64,000 bases of DNA from assembly GCA_025506515.1 (NCBI GenBank), contig CM046442.1, forward strand, positions 63,807,340 to 63,871,339, given 5' to 3'. The position numbers were made by a program, and so were the translations under genes. Within the stretch, counting starts at the first letter, position 1. Every line of letters starts with the position of its first letter. The notes beneath the pieces were generated by a model. That model saw only the letters and a program-made list of their open reading frames with translations. It did no database searches and was not told where the DNA came from. The DNA is from Flaveria trinervia (lineage: Eukaryota; Streptophyta; Magnoliopsida; Asterales; Asteraceae). This document shows, piece after piece, positions 1 to 11,636 of this stretch.

Positions 1-85
1 TGCTTTTGGCACTGATTCTCAGGAACAGAACCATCCTGATCAATCAGCTGCTAACCTTCAAAAATCCCTACCTCTCATCACTCCC

Positions 86-1743
86 ATGATCACAGATATA
101 GTGATCAAAGCCATTGATGAGAGGCTTCCTACAATAATACAACCCCTGGTGGAGGAGTTGGTGACCAAATCACTTTCTACTGCTCAAACCCTTGCACCCA
201 ATGCAACCAAAAAGGGGGAGAGTCAGTCAGTTAAAGGAAAAAGGAAGAGGACAGGTGGGGAGAAGGAGAAAGAATCAGAGAAGGTAAATGAGAAGGAGTT
301 GGCTGTTATAAGTGTGGAGGAGACTGAGTTTGTTCATGAGAAGGAGAAGGAGAGTGAGAAGAGAGCTGAAGTGAATGAAAGTCAAAAAGACTTTCATGTC
401 ACATATCAAAAGAGGAAAGGAGAGTCTGAGAAGGAGAAGGAGCTGAATGATATGGTGAAAGAAGCTGATGCCAACCATAACCGTTCAATGGATAAAATCA
501 TTGAACAGTTATATAGGCAGGGTTTTGACATCCAACAACTAGACTCCGAGATCAGAAGGTTGGAGACAGAGGAGATCAACTCAAGATGGGCTAGTTATGA
601 TGCCTTAGAAAGAGAAAGGCTGGAGATAATGATTAGATTTATAGCCAAATACTTGGGAAGATCTCTTATAGAAATAAGGGCCTGGACCAGGGACAACATC
701 TTGGCAATAACCACCAAGATTTGTTCGTCGAAGCATACTCCAAAGGTTTAGTGATTGAGGCATTGAATGAAGCTGGGGTTGGGAACCGAAAAGAACTGAC
801 AAAATTTACTAAAGCCTCCCTTACAGCCAAAATGCTAAAACAGTCTGAAAAGCCTCTATCCTCAAAATCACTACCTCCACAACCCACTAAAACAACCCCT
901 TTACCCTCTAAACCAACCATCCAACCCACAAAACCAAATCCTTTACCCCCAAAACCCACTGCCAGTGATGTACCTAGACAAAAGAAAAGAAAGGTACTGA
1001 GGGCTGATGAAGATGAAGAGGAGGATGAAAACAGACTGCCACTCTCTGCAGTTATCACTTTGCCTAAGGCTAATCCAATGTCCATCACTCCTGCTTCTCA
1101 AATGCATGATGTGATGATAAAGATTGAAGAGGAACAGATGCAAAGACATGATGAGGAAATGCTGAAAAGCATTGACAAAGCATATGCCACATCCTCTTCA
1201 ATGATTAGCATGAAGAAAGAAGTCTTAAGATTGTACACCCTTGCTAATACCTTTCAATACCAAAGGGAAAAAGTAAGGATATGGCCTGATCCTAGGGTGG
1301 CACACCGGATTGTCAAGAAAGAAATTCCTTCAAAATACAAGGGCCAAGTGAAGAGGGTTGTCGACGAAGACATCACTGTGGTTCTTGTAGTGTCCCCTTG
1401 GGAAATTGTAGAAGAGTTCAAGAAAGCTTATGAAGCCAAACAACCACCCCAAAAGATGTTGGAGAATAAAATTATAAAGAAGGGATTGGTTTACAAAAGA
1501 CTTGAAAACTTCAAACAAGATGAGCTCAACCTGCTCTTAGAAGGGACTCATCCAGATGAGTTTGCTTACAGACAAATAACCACGGTTGAGCTCAAGAATG
1601 GAAAACAGGCCAAGTACATCTCTGAAGTGTATGGCCGAGAAGGACTGTTTGATGGTGTGCCCGAGGTGCTGACAATGGATGAGCAGATCATGTTTCTAAG
1701 GGCTTACACCAGGGAATCATATAGGCTGATACACGGGAAGTAG
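86..1743 (+). CDS. extra ORF downstream of pol in a Sirevirus-like element (one frame break)
   Basis: Two overlapping frames (86-751 and 721-1743) form one reading frame of about 550 codons that shifts near 720. The shift fits loss of one T from the run at 720-722. The protein is highly charged: a Lys/Glu-rich stretch at residues 50-145, a proline/lysine-rich stretch near residues 260-300, a basic KKRK motif followed by an acidic DEDEEEDE run, and a C-terminal globular-looking region with repeated lysines. No membrane segment, zinc knuckle or protease motif was seen. Sireviruses often carry an env-like ORF here; in Asteraceae copies its function is unknown. Being open for 550 codons apart from one indel suggests a young copy. 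The true start may lie upstream of the window. Confidence 0.6.
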
Positions 1744-1962
1744 ATCTCATGGTTGGGGTAACAGCTCAGTGTCCAAGTCCCCAATACAGAGCTCCCAACC
1801 ATATCATGCAAAACAGATCATTAGAGACTTCTTCCCAGGCCGGTGCTGAAAAAGGGTCACTTCTCATCTGATCAAGAGGATAAAAAGACCAATCTATCTG
1901 CCAAAATAAGTGGGATTCATCAATAACTTAGAGGTTTTGGCTGCATTGGTTCAGGGGGAGTT

Positions 1963-2768
1963 TGTTGGACCAAAAGAACCAATGAGCCTGATCAGAGAAA
2001 CCTCTAAGTCCCACAGGACATCACAACAGCTGAAGAAGACCTGATCAGCTGTTCTACAAAGTCTGAAGAATACAACTGCTGAAGTATTTCTGAAGTACTG
2101 AAGACAAAGACTGAGACAACAGTTGAAGATCTAAAGTCTGAAGACTTCAACAAGTACTGAAGACAAAGACTGAAGATCAACAGCTGAAAGACAAAGTCTG
2201 ATGTTCAAGTACTGAAGACATCAGCTGACGCTAACAGCTGATGACAACAGCTGAAGAGGGCTTCTTCAGTTGTTGTGATGGTTTTTCTTCATCAGTAGTT
2301 TTCTTTTCCTTTCAGTAGTTTGTTTACTTTTCTGTAGTTGTTTCCTTTTCAGTACTTGTAAACAACTGAAGAGGTTGTTCTTCAGTTGTTGTAGTATCAG
2401 TAGTTTTATGTTTTTCAGTAGTTGTAAATAAGATGTTTAACACTTAGGAACATTTGTAAGAAGATGTCAGTTTTTGACATCTTCAGTAGTTGTTAAACAT
2501 CAGTAGTTATAAAACGGTTACATGTCACTTTCAAGTGACATCAGCCTACGTCACTCTTTCCTTTATAAGGAAGGATGACTCACCTGTAATCGTGCCATTG
2601 AGGCCGACAATCTTAATGCAATATTCCTTTTGTCGGATATTTCTCTCTCTATAACAAAATTCTTTTATCGTTTTATATCGAATGTTCTTGCTTGAATTTG
2701 TCTAATTCTGAGCTATTCCGCTGCTATATCTGTTCAATCGATTAAACCAAGAGGCTGAGATCCTAACA
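1963..2768 (+). repeat. 3' LTR of the Sirevirus-like element
   Basis: An 806 bp segment with TG...CA termini (TGTTGG ... CTAACA), directly preceded by a purine tract. It is rich in repeats of GCTGAAG, TCTGAAGA and CAGTAGTT. On the right it abuts sequence matching another Copia tail. The base after the LTR starts GAGCA, which also occurs in the uninterrupted copy near 21400, so this may be the target duplication. The 5' copy is outside the window and cannot be checked. Confidence 0.75.
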
Positions 2769-3327
2769 GAGCAATAGGTTGCTACCAAGGTTCATAGATA
2801 TTTGTGGGATACAAATATTGGACTAACCCGCATCTCAAACTTTACTACATGGAATCTTATTGATTGATCATAAGTAAATTTGAGTAAAGGCGAATATCAT
2901 TTGGTATCCTCCGACCTGAGATACATATTGGGTTTTGATATTCACCAAGTATTATACCTTGAGCTAATTCTTCACTGTCCTGAAATAGTGGACAGCACAT
3001 AAGGGTATGTTCAGGTATGACACAAGGTGTTTGTGAGAAACGTATGTAGTCAAGATGGAATTTGTTCCTCTTATTCATTGAGAGTTAGATGTCTAAGGCC
3101 TGATAAGTTAAATCAACAAGGAATGATCACTCTATGTCCTTGGATTTAACATGACATCTTAACAAAAGGATAGATGATTGATTCACCTAAATCATTTCGA
3201 GTAGGATACTTGAAAAGATGATGTTATTGAATGGCTATAAGTCATGCGTATTAAGGGTAGTAAACTGTTGTTAGGCGGTATTTACTGCTTGCATCAATCT
3301 TCTATGAATCTTGGGCAAGTGGGAGAT
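2769..3327 (+). mobile_element. 3' non-coding tail of Copia copy X, with antisense frame
   Basis: This matches the region between the RNase H end and the 3' LTR in copies A (about 9090-9649) and B (about 21400-21956). It ends in the polypurine tract AAGTGGGAGAT just before an LTR. Copy X's body lies left of the window or was displaced by the Sirevirus-like insertion. A minus-strand frame of 73 codons (3078 to 2857) is open here, and a related frame recurs in the other copies. Confidence 0.7.
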
Positions 3328-4272
3328 TGTAGGATTCTATATGCCCAAGACACGTAAAATATTGATGCGGTTAGTACGTTATGATCCAAGTCGGGTTATA
3401 CCCAATAACAAGCTTGAAAACACAAATTAATATTTAATTGATGATATGATCATGCAATTAAATATTTACACCAATTTAGAAAATGGGCTTTCTAAATAAG
3501 TTGCATATGATATGGAACAACTTATTTGGATATTTTGTTCAATAATATTATTTGGAATGTTATTTAAATTAGTTAGATAACATCAAATAATAAAAACGAG
3601 TGTATAAGTCACACAATTAAAAGGTTAATTGTACCACAAATTGAAAGACTAGTTATCTAATTTGTATGTTAAAGTTTAAAGGGGGGAAACCTTTTAAATT
3701 AAAAGTTTCGGCCGCCCCCATGCATCCCATTGGCTCTTTTGTTTCTTGAACACCTCATTTATTTAACTAGTCTTACACTCAAGTGGTTAATAATCTCAAT
3801 ACATGCAAAAAGGACTCAAAAGAACAAGAAAACCTCTCTCTCTCTTGCTCTCAAAACTTACGGCCAAGCAGCAGATCTAGGGTTTTCTTGGAGTGCTTTG
3901 GTGTAGTTTTCTTCCTAACAAGAAGGTGTTTTGCAAAGGGCTTGGGGTATACAAGCTTGAGGACTTCTACCCTTGAAGTCTTGGCCGATTTTGAGCATCA
4001 AACATCCACCTTTTCTGTCGGTTTTAGCTGCTAAGAAGGTAGTTCTTCACAGCTCATTATAGCTGTGATTTTATGTAGTTTTTCTTATATTCATAGCTTG
4101 GTCATTCACATATTATGATCCTTTGTTCATTGGGTTTGCTTTATACTTTAATATGATCACCTAAACAACATAATTTCAGCTTATAAGTAAGATATTATAA
4201 TGTTGTTATTCCGCTGCGTTTTCAGAAAGTTTAATGGGTTAAACTAAGTTTTATGTTCTTGCAAACCCAACA
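3328..4272 (+). repeat. Copia LTR shared by copies X and A
   Basis: A 945 bp LTR starting TGTAGGATTC and ending CCCAACA, placed right after copy X's polypurine tract and right before copy A's leader. It is homologous to the LTRs at 9650, 14776 and 21957. It contains the block AACAAGCTT, the run GGCCGCCCCC and a conserved CCGCTGCGTTTT stretch near its 3' end. One LTR between two internal regions indicates unequal recombination. Confidence 0.8.
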
Positions 4273-4994
4273 TGGATATGCATAACAAACTCATTAACAA
4301 AATTAACAAGCTGAAAATTGATGGTTCTTTATCATTAAGTGATTAATAAAAGGTTATTAAAAGGATTAATGATTTTAATAAAAAGGGGTTTTATTAAAAA
4401 GTGAACCATAGGGTACCTTGTATTTGAAAGCTTGCAAATATAAGGTACATAGAGTTTTCTAAACTAGTATTATGAAAACTTTAAATTTCTTTTATAAACA
4501 AGTTAAACACCGTCCTTTTGCACAACACTTGAGTCACTTGGAAACTCTTAATGGGATAAAAGTCACCTAACCATTTTGAGGGAACTTGTGATTTGAGGTG
4601 GGGATACCATATTTGTGGGATAAAGGTCACCTAACCACTTATGTTGGAAAACTCATATGTGTGTGCAAGTAGGGTAACTTGATTTGCAAACAATGTTAAA
4701 TGGATCACCTACAATATGGTTTACAAAGGTGTTGATAGGATAAACATGCTGACTATACATATGATATTTTAAAGTCAATCCCATACCTCTAGAAGTTGCA
4801 AAAGGGTTGCAATTGTCAAAACGTTGACTACCTTGTTAATTTAAATAATGGGTTAAAGGTCACCTAACCACTATTTAAATATAACGTTGGATTCTAGAAT
4901 TTTAAAATTGTGTAAGACACTTAAAAGGGGGTTTAATTATTAAGATATGAACAATATCGAAAATACTAAAATTGAACTTTGTTAAATTTTGTAG
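4273..4994 (+). other. 5' leader of Copia copy A, with triplicated motif
   Basis: Non-coding leader between the LTR and gag. Compared with copy B, the primer binding site and about 730 bp after it are missing: the leader begins at the point matching about 16498 of B. Three copies of a motif close to GGGATAAAGGTCACCTAACC lie at 4553-4572, 4617-4636 and 4850-4869. Their spacing is nearly identical in copies B and C. Confidence 0.6.
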
Positions 4995-7900
4995 ATGGCC
5001 ACCAACAACAATGACAATAATGATATCCCGTCTGCTCACTCCCTATCACTAAGGACCATTCTCCAAAAGGAGTGTCTAAACCATAATAACTTTAGTGATT
5101 GGTTTCAAAACTTGAGAATTGTTCTCAAGCAAGAGAAACGATCATATATTTTACATGATCCGATTCCCGATCAACCTAATGATGAGGCTGAGGAGGCCTA
5201 CAATAATTAGGTGAAATACACTAAGGACTCGGTCCAAGTGTTGCCTTATGTTGGCAAGTATGACTCCGGATCTCCAAAAGGAGTATGAACATCATGGAGC
5301 ATATGACATGATAACCCAGTTGAAGGAAATGTTTCAACAACAAGCAAGGGTAGAGTGCTTCGAAATGGTTCGAGCACTCCATGCGTGTCCTATGGATGAC
5401 ACCTAATCTGTTTCGTCTTATGTAGTTAAGATGAAAAGCCACATCGACCGCCTCGAAAGGCTGAATTGTCCCATCTTGAAAGAGTTAGCTACGGATTTGA
5501 TCCTCAACTCTTTGTCAAAAAGGTTTGAAAACTTTTTCATGAATTATAACATGAATGGGTGGGACAAGAACATAAGTGAACTTCACTCTATGCTCAGAAC
5601 TGCCAAGGCGGTCATGGGTAAAAGGGTTTTACCTGTTGTCACCATCAATGAAGGTGGGAACAAGAAGAGGCCTCACCTCGCACCCATGGCAAATGTTGCC
5701 AAGAAATTGCCCAGTCCATCTCAAAGAGTTGCAAGCTAAGAGGGATACCGGGCAGACCTCAGGTACAATTTACATGATTCATATTGATCTAAATTTAATA
5801 TCCTCTAACACATGGGTATTAGATACCGGATGTGGAAGTCACATTTGCAACTTATTGTAGGGGTTCAAAAGAAGTAAGGACTTCAAGAGAGGGGATGTTA
5901 GCCTCTACATGGGGAATGGGGCAAAAGTTCAAGTTGAAGGCCGAGGGGACTACATCTTGAAGATTCCAAATGGTTTGGAAACATTTTTAAGCAATGTTTT
6001 GTATGCTCCTAGTTTGACTAGAAACATTATTTCTGTTGCCCAATTAAGACAATATGGTTATGTTTTGACATTTATTGAAAATGAAATTCATGTTTCTTTA
6101 AATGGCATATTTTATTTTAAAGCTATTCTCATTAATGGTATTTATGAATTGGTTCGTGAAAACACATTATATGATAGCTCATTGTACCAAACCACCACTA
6201 AGAAACTCAAATTGGATTTGAGTGATACCTATCTTTGGCATTGCCATCTTGGTCATATAAACAAGAAGCGCATACAAACACTTCAAAAGAATGGTCTTTT
6301 AAAAGCAAGTGAATATGATACATTTGATGTATGTGAATCTTGTTTATAAGGTAAAATGACTAAGGCTCCTTTTAGTGGCAAATCCGAAAGGACAAAAGAT
6401 TTATTAGGCATCATACATTCGGATGTATGTGGTCCTTATAAGACAATGACTAGGTACCATGAAAGATACTTCATTACCTTTACTGATGACTATAGTCGAT
6501 ATGGTTATGTGTACTTGTTAAGACACAAAGATGAAGCTTTGAAATGTTCAAAATCTTCCAAAATGAAGTAGAAAATCAACTCAACAAGAAAATAAAAATT
6601 ATCCACACCGATAGAGGAGGTGAATACCTAAGTGATGCTTTTAAAGACCATCTTAGAATTTGTGGTATTGTCTCACAACTATCTTCACCTAGAACACCAC
6701 AAGACAATGGTGTGTTCGAGAGGAGAAATCAAACTCTATTGGATATGATTCGATCTATGATGGCTAGAAGCTCATTGCCTCCATCATTTTGGGGTTTCGT
6801 TTTGCTCTCTGCGGCCCGTATCTTGAATATGGCCCTAACCAAGAAAGTGGAAACGACACCTTTTGAAATATGGCATGGAAGGGTTTCATCACTATCATAT
6901 TTAAAGGTATGGGGTTGTGAGGCTTATGTTAAGACTCCCACCTCAAACAAGTTAGAAAGTCGTTCCACTTAGTGTATCTTCATTGGATATCCTAGAGATT
7001 CTATGGGATATTATTTCTATGATCCATTGGAACAAAACGAGTTTGTTGCCAAGAAGGCTGAGTTTTTAGAAGCTAAGTTCCTTACGGAAGGAATTAGCAG
7101 TAGAACTGTGGAGCTTGAGGAAGACCAAGAACCATAAACTGATACACGTTGGTTGACACTAGCACTCAATATGAGGATGTTGAGGATGATCAAGTGGTTG
7201 ATCAATACACACAAAATGTTTGCATATCTGGTAGAATTAGTAATCCACCTGAAAGATATGGATATTTCATAGATGGATGCTATGTGGTAGATTCAGATGA
7301 ACCAACCACTTATTGTAATGTCCAATTGGATTGTGACAAATGGCTTGAAGTCATGAACGTTGAGATGCAGTCCATGTATGACAACCAAGTATGGTACTTG
7401 GTTGAACCACCTCTTAACTCCAAGATAATTGGAAGTAAGTGGGTTTTCAAGAAGAAAACCAATATGCATGGAAACTAGGATACTTATAAAGCTAGACTTG
7501 TAGCAAAAGGTTTCACTCAAACTCAAGGGGTTGATTATGATGAGACTTTCTCACCGGTTGCAATGCTAAAGTCTATTAGGATATTATTTGCCATAGCTAC
7601 TCATTATGATTATGAGATTTGGCAATTGGATGTCAAAACCACTTTTCTAAATGGATATCTTGAGGAAGATGTCTATATGGTTCAGCCGTAAGGTTTTGTC
7701 GATCAAAAACATCCTAACAAAGTATGCAAGTTAAAGAAATCAATCTATGGATTGAAGCAAGAATCAAGAAGTTGGAATCGCCGTTTTAAGGAAGAAATAA
7801 TCAAATTTGGGTTTATCAAAAACGCTAATGAAGCATGTGTATATAAGAAAGCTAGTGGGAGCATCATCACTTTCCTAGTATTATATGTCGATGACATTCT

Positions 7901-8870
7901 ACTATTTGGAAATGACATTCCAACCTTGGAGGGTGTAAAAGCCTCGCTTGGAAGTTGTTTCTCCATTAAGGATCTTGGCGAAGACGCCTATATTTTGGGA
8001 ATAAAGATCTATAGGGATAGATCAAGGCAGTTGATAGGTTTAAATCAAAGTGCATACATTGACAAGATCTTGAAAAGGTTCAAGATGGAAAACTCTAAGA
8101 AAGGTAGCGTACCTATTCAAAGAGGAACGATATTTAGTAAGACTCAATGTCCAAGCTCAAAAGATGAGCAAGACAAAATGAAGGGAATCCAGTATGCATC
8201 TGCTATAGGATCCATCATGTATGCAATGATATGCACTAGGCTAGACGTGTCATGCGCTTTGAGCATGACAAGCCGATGCCAACAAAATCTTGGAAACAGT
8301 CATTAGATGGCTATTAAGAACATACTTAAGTACCTAAGGAGGACCAAAGATATGTTCCTAATCTATGGATCCAGTGAGGACGAACTCGTAGTACAGAGTT
8401 ACACGGATGCAAGTTTCCAAACTGATCGGGATGATTCACGATCACAATCAGGGTACATTTTCGTCTTGAATGGAGGAGCAATTTCTGGGAAGAGCTCTAA
8501 GCAAAATGTGGTGGCATTATCAACTACAGAGTCAGAATACTTCACCACTTCAATAGCAGCTCAGGAAGCTACATGGTTGAAGAAATTCATTGCAGATCTT
8601 GTGGTGGTCCCTTCCATTCAGGACCCCCTAGAAATTTTTTCTGATAACGTGGGTGCGATTGCTCAATTCAAGGAACCCCATGCATATTAAAAGACTAGGC
8701 ACATTGAACGGAGATTCAACTACATAAGTGATAAAGATTAAAAGGGAAAGATATGTATTCGCAAAGTTCACACGGATCAAAACATTGCGGATCCACTCAC
8801 GATGCTTCTTGAAAAGGCAAAGCAAGAAAGTCATACTTGTGCCATGGGACTTCAATATTCTAGTGACTAG
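4995..8870 (+). pseudogene. Copia gag-pol polyprotein, copy A, decayed
   Basis: Gag begins at ATG 4995 (MATNNNDNND). Domains in order: gag to about 5740; protease motif with DTGCGSH at about 5814-5855; GAG-pre-integrase with the W-H-x-x-L-G-H pattern at about 6235-6350; integrase core about 6390-6960; reverse transcriptase about 7330-8030 with YVDD at 7884-7895; RNase H about 8380-8740 with the ALSTTESEY motif. The gag zinc knuckle is deleted near 5700. At least eight in-frame stops interrupt it, many of them single C-to-T or G-to-A type changes (CAA to TAA, TGG to TAG), plus some frameshifts. Old and inactive. Confidence 0.9.
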
Positions 8871-9649
8871 ATATGATCTTTAATTTTGTATTTAGATATT
8901 ATAACCCTTTATCACTTGAATAAATTATTTGGTTGTAGTATTTCAAGTAATATTTCTATTTTGCATGATTAAAATCCATGAGTAAATCAGTTACTCAGAA
9001 CATCCATAGTCGTTCATAATTGTGGGAACAAATATGAAGGTAAGACTATTATGAACCTAGATTGATAGATATTCATATGGATGAATATAGAGCAAAAGGT
9101 TGCTACCAAAGTTCAAGATATTTGTTGGATATAAATATTAGACTGACCTGTATCTCAAATATTACTACATGGAATCTTCCTCATTGATCATAAGTAATTT
9201 TGAGTAAAGATGAATATCATTTGGTATCCTTTGACCTGAGATACATATTGGGTCTTGATATTTACCGAATATTACATTTTGACTTAGTTCTTTGCTAATC
9301 TGGAACATGGCAGTACATAAGTCTGAGTTCAGGTATAATACAAGGTAATTGTGAGAGACATATGTAGTCAAGATGGGATTTGTCCCTCTTATTCGTTGAG
9401 AATAAGATGTCTAAGGCCTGATAAAGTTAAATCAATGGAGAATGATCATTCTGTGTCTTTAGGATTTAACATGACATCTGTGACAAAAGGATAGATGATT
9501 GATTCACCTAAAACATTTCGAGTAAGGTACTTGAAGGGGGTGATGTTATTGAATGGCACTTAATCATACGTATTAAGGGTAGTAAACCGTTGTTAGGCGG
9601 TATTTACTGCTTGCATCAATCTTTTATGAATCTTGTGCAAGTGGGAGAT
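8871..9649 (+). other. 3' non-coding tail of Copia copy A
   Basis: Runs from the end of RNase H to the polypurine tract (AAGTGGGAGAT) before the LTR at 9650. It is homologous to 2769-3327, 21191-21956 and the reverse of 38875-39638. The antisense frame noted for copy X is partly open here (9371 to 9165) and matches it in its C-terminal half. No sense coding is seen. Confidence 0.65.
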
Positions 9650-10585
9650 TGTTGGATCTTGTATGCCTAAGACACATACAAGATTGATGTAGTTAGTACG
9701 TTATGATCCAATTCGGGTCATACCCAATAACAAGCTAAAAAAACACCAATAAATATTTATTTATTGATGAGATCATACAAATAAATATTGACACTATTTT
9801 AGAAAATGGGTTTTCTAAAGCGTTGCCTTTGTAATAGAACAATATTATATGGATAATTTCTTCATGAGAAATTTATTTGTTTCATTATTTAAGTTAGTTA
9901 AATAATAACAAATAAAAGTGTGTCCATGTTATAAAATTAAAAGAGGTTTTAATTTTATAAAATTAGAGGTTAAGAGTGTAACTTTTTTATAAAAAAATGA
10001 AATGGGGGGAACCCATTTCAAATGTATTCGGCTGCCCATATGGGTAGGTGAATCATTTAGTGTCTTGGTTTTTACAAGACATAACTTCACCCTTGCACTC
10101 TTCTATCAATCTCTCTCACACACACACAAGAGCAAGTTCATTTCCTCTCTTCTTTGGCTGCATTTTCGTTTTTTAAAAGCTGAAAAATTGTGTTTTGCCT
10201 TGGCTATTTCGGATTTGCAAAAAGAAGGTCTTGGGTTTTGGTGTTATTCTACCTAACAAGATTAGGTATTTGCTAAGGCTTGTGGGTATACAAGTTTGAG
10301 GACTCCTATTTTGGAGGCTAGACATTCAAGAACATCATCATCTTCATCTCAACCACCTACAACATCTTGTGCTTGAAAGGTTGTTTCAATGAACACCCTA
10401 TGGTTGTTATTTGGCTTAGATAGCATTCTATTTCACATATATGATCCTTGTTCTTGGGTTTTGTTTATGGTTTAAAACGGTTCATTTTTCAGATTGTTAA
10501 CAACATGTTTAAACCTTATATCCGCTGCGTTTTTATAGTTTAAATGGTTAAACTAGCTTTGATTTACATGTTACAAAACCCAACA
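9650..10585 (+). repeat. 3' LTR of Copia copy A
   Basis: A 936 bp LTR, TGTTGG ... CCCAACA, preceded by a polypurine tract. It is clearly homologous to the LTR at 3328 but well diverged from it (many substitutions and indels in the first 300 bp), consistent with the decayed coding region or with LTRs of different origin. The right edge abuts a minus-strand Copia gag. Confidence 0.8.
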
Positions 10586-10589
10586 AATT

Positions 10590-11013
10590 GATTCACTCTC
10601 AATATGGTGAAATGTTTCATATTGCGAATGCAGGGTGTCCTTCCTAATGCTTCGGATTTCATCACTCCCTTCACAGAGTGTATGAAGAATCTTCCAAAAG
10701 GAATTTTTGTTTTATAATTTTCACATCTGATCAATATTTCTTCTGGTAAAGCCATACTAAGCAAGTTTTATGCTTGATATCAACTTTAACCTTCTTAATA
10801 TCATCAGGTAATAAATCTTTCGTGCTTATGGGTTGGTTATTATCATTATAATCCAGCCCGAGGGTGGGTGGAATATAAGGACCTTCTATTATGGAAACCC
10901 ATAAGTCAGAATCTATATAGTTTACATGATTCTTGAACTTGATTTTTCAGGATTTGAAAAGCTTTAGTTTCCAACTTTGGCGGTTGATAAGATGATCCAC
11001 CAAAGTTACTCAT
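10590..11013 (-). pseudogene. Copia gag fragment, minus strand
   Basis: Reading leftward from an ATG at 11013, the start resembles gag proteins of the UBN2/DUF4219 type. It has a short Ser/Gly/Pro leader, a frameshift near 10950, then a segment with the pattern DSDLWVSIIEGPYIPP that is typical of this Copia gag family. It is cut off on the left by the LTR ending at 10585. Only the N-terminal third of gag remains. Confidence 0.6.
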
Positions 11014-11284
11014 GATTAGTTATGATCTAAGATATTAACTAATGAATTTGTTCAAGGGATATGAACAAGTTGTTAATTTGATCAATAAATAAGATTTGCT
11101 ATTCAATTGATTTGAATATAGATCCAAGTTAAACGACAGATTAAATATCAAACACACTTTTGCTTAAAAAATTGATTCAATTAGTAAAAACTGATAAATC
11201 TAAAGATTCAAGAACAAATAAACACAACTAACACTGATAGATCAATTGATCTAAATCAATGAGCACTTGGCTCTCATACCATAT
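11014..11284 (-). other. Leader and primer binding site of the minus-strand Copia remnant
   Basis: The leader lies between gag and the LTR. At 11269-11281 the minus strand reads TGGTATGAGAGCC, one mismatch from the initiator-tRNA-Met primer site TGGTATCAGAGCC, three bases from the LTR edge. Confidence 0.65.
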
Positions 11285-11636
11285 TGTTAGGTTTTGGTCA
11301 ACAAGAATAAATTGAAGATTTCCAAGTCAACAGAAAACTCAACATAGAAGATGAAGAATTGAAGCTTGAAGTCAACAAGTCAACAAGGATTCAAAATTAT
11401 TAGTCTAGGGTTTTACATTGTAATTGTCTTAGATTAGTATAAATTGAACAACTTACATCATTTGTAGATGAATCGTTCACCACCAAGTGTGGGGATCACA
11501 TTCCATCAACAACATCATATCATCATCCTTCAGGGATGATAAATTCATCCTCAAATCAATAAACAAGAAGCGATAAACACTTTTGTGTTCATCATGATTG
11601 AATTTTAGCATCATTCCATCAAATCTAGATTATACA
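11285..11636 (-). repeat. 5' LTR of the minus-strand Copia remnant
   Basis: A 352 bp segment which on the minus strand starts TGTATAATC and ends CCTAACA, followed by a primer binding site. The right edge abuts Gypsy sequence downstream of RNase H, so this element inserted into that Gypsy copy. Its 3' LTR is not in the window. Confidence 0.65.

Larger units (their letters stand above)
1..2768 (+). mobile_element. Sirevirus-like Copia element, 3' part (extra ORF, PPT, 3' LTR)
   Basis: The left end lies outside the window. Visible in order are a long lysine/glutamate-rich ORF after pol (86-1743), about 220 bp of non-coding sequence, a polypurine tract (GGGGGAG, about 1954-1960) and an LTR starting TGTTGG and ending CTAACA. 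The sequence right after the LTR (from 2769) matches the 3' tail of the Copia family seen at 21395 onward, so this element inserted into that tail. An ORF between pol and the 3' LTR is characteristic of Sirevirus-type Copia elements. The lineage is inferred from layout, because no pol is visible here. Confidence 0.75.

Noticed and set aside
10002..10256. 84-codon open frame
   Set aside because: It lies inside a Copia LTR and is not kept in homologous LTRs.
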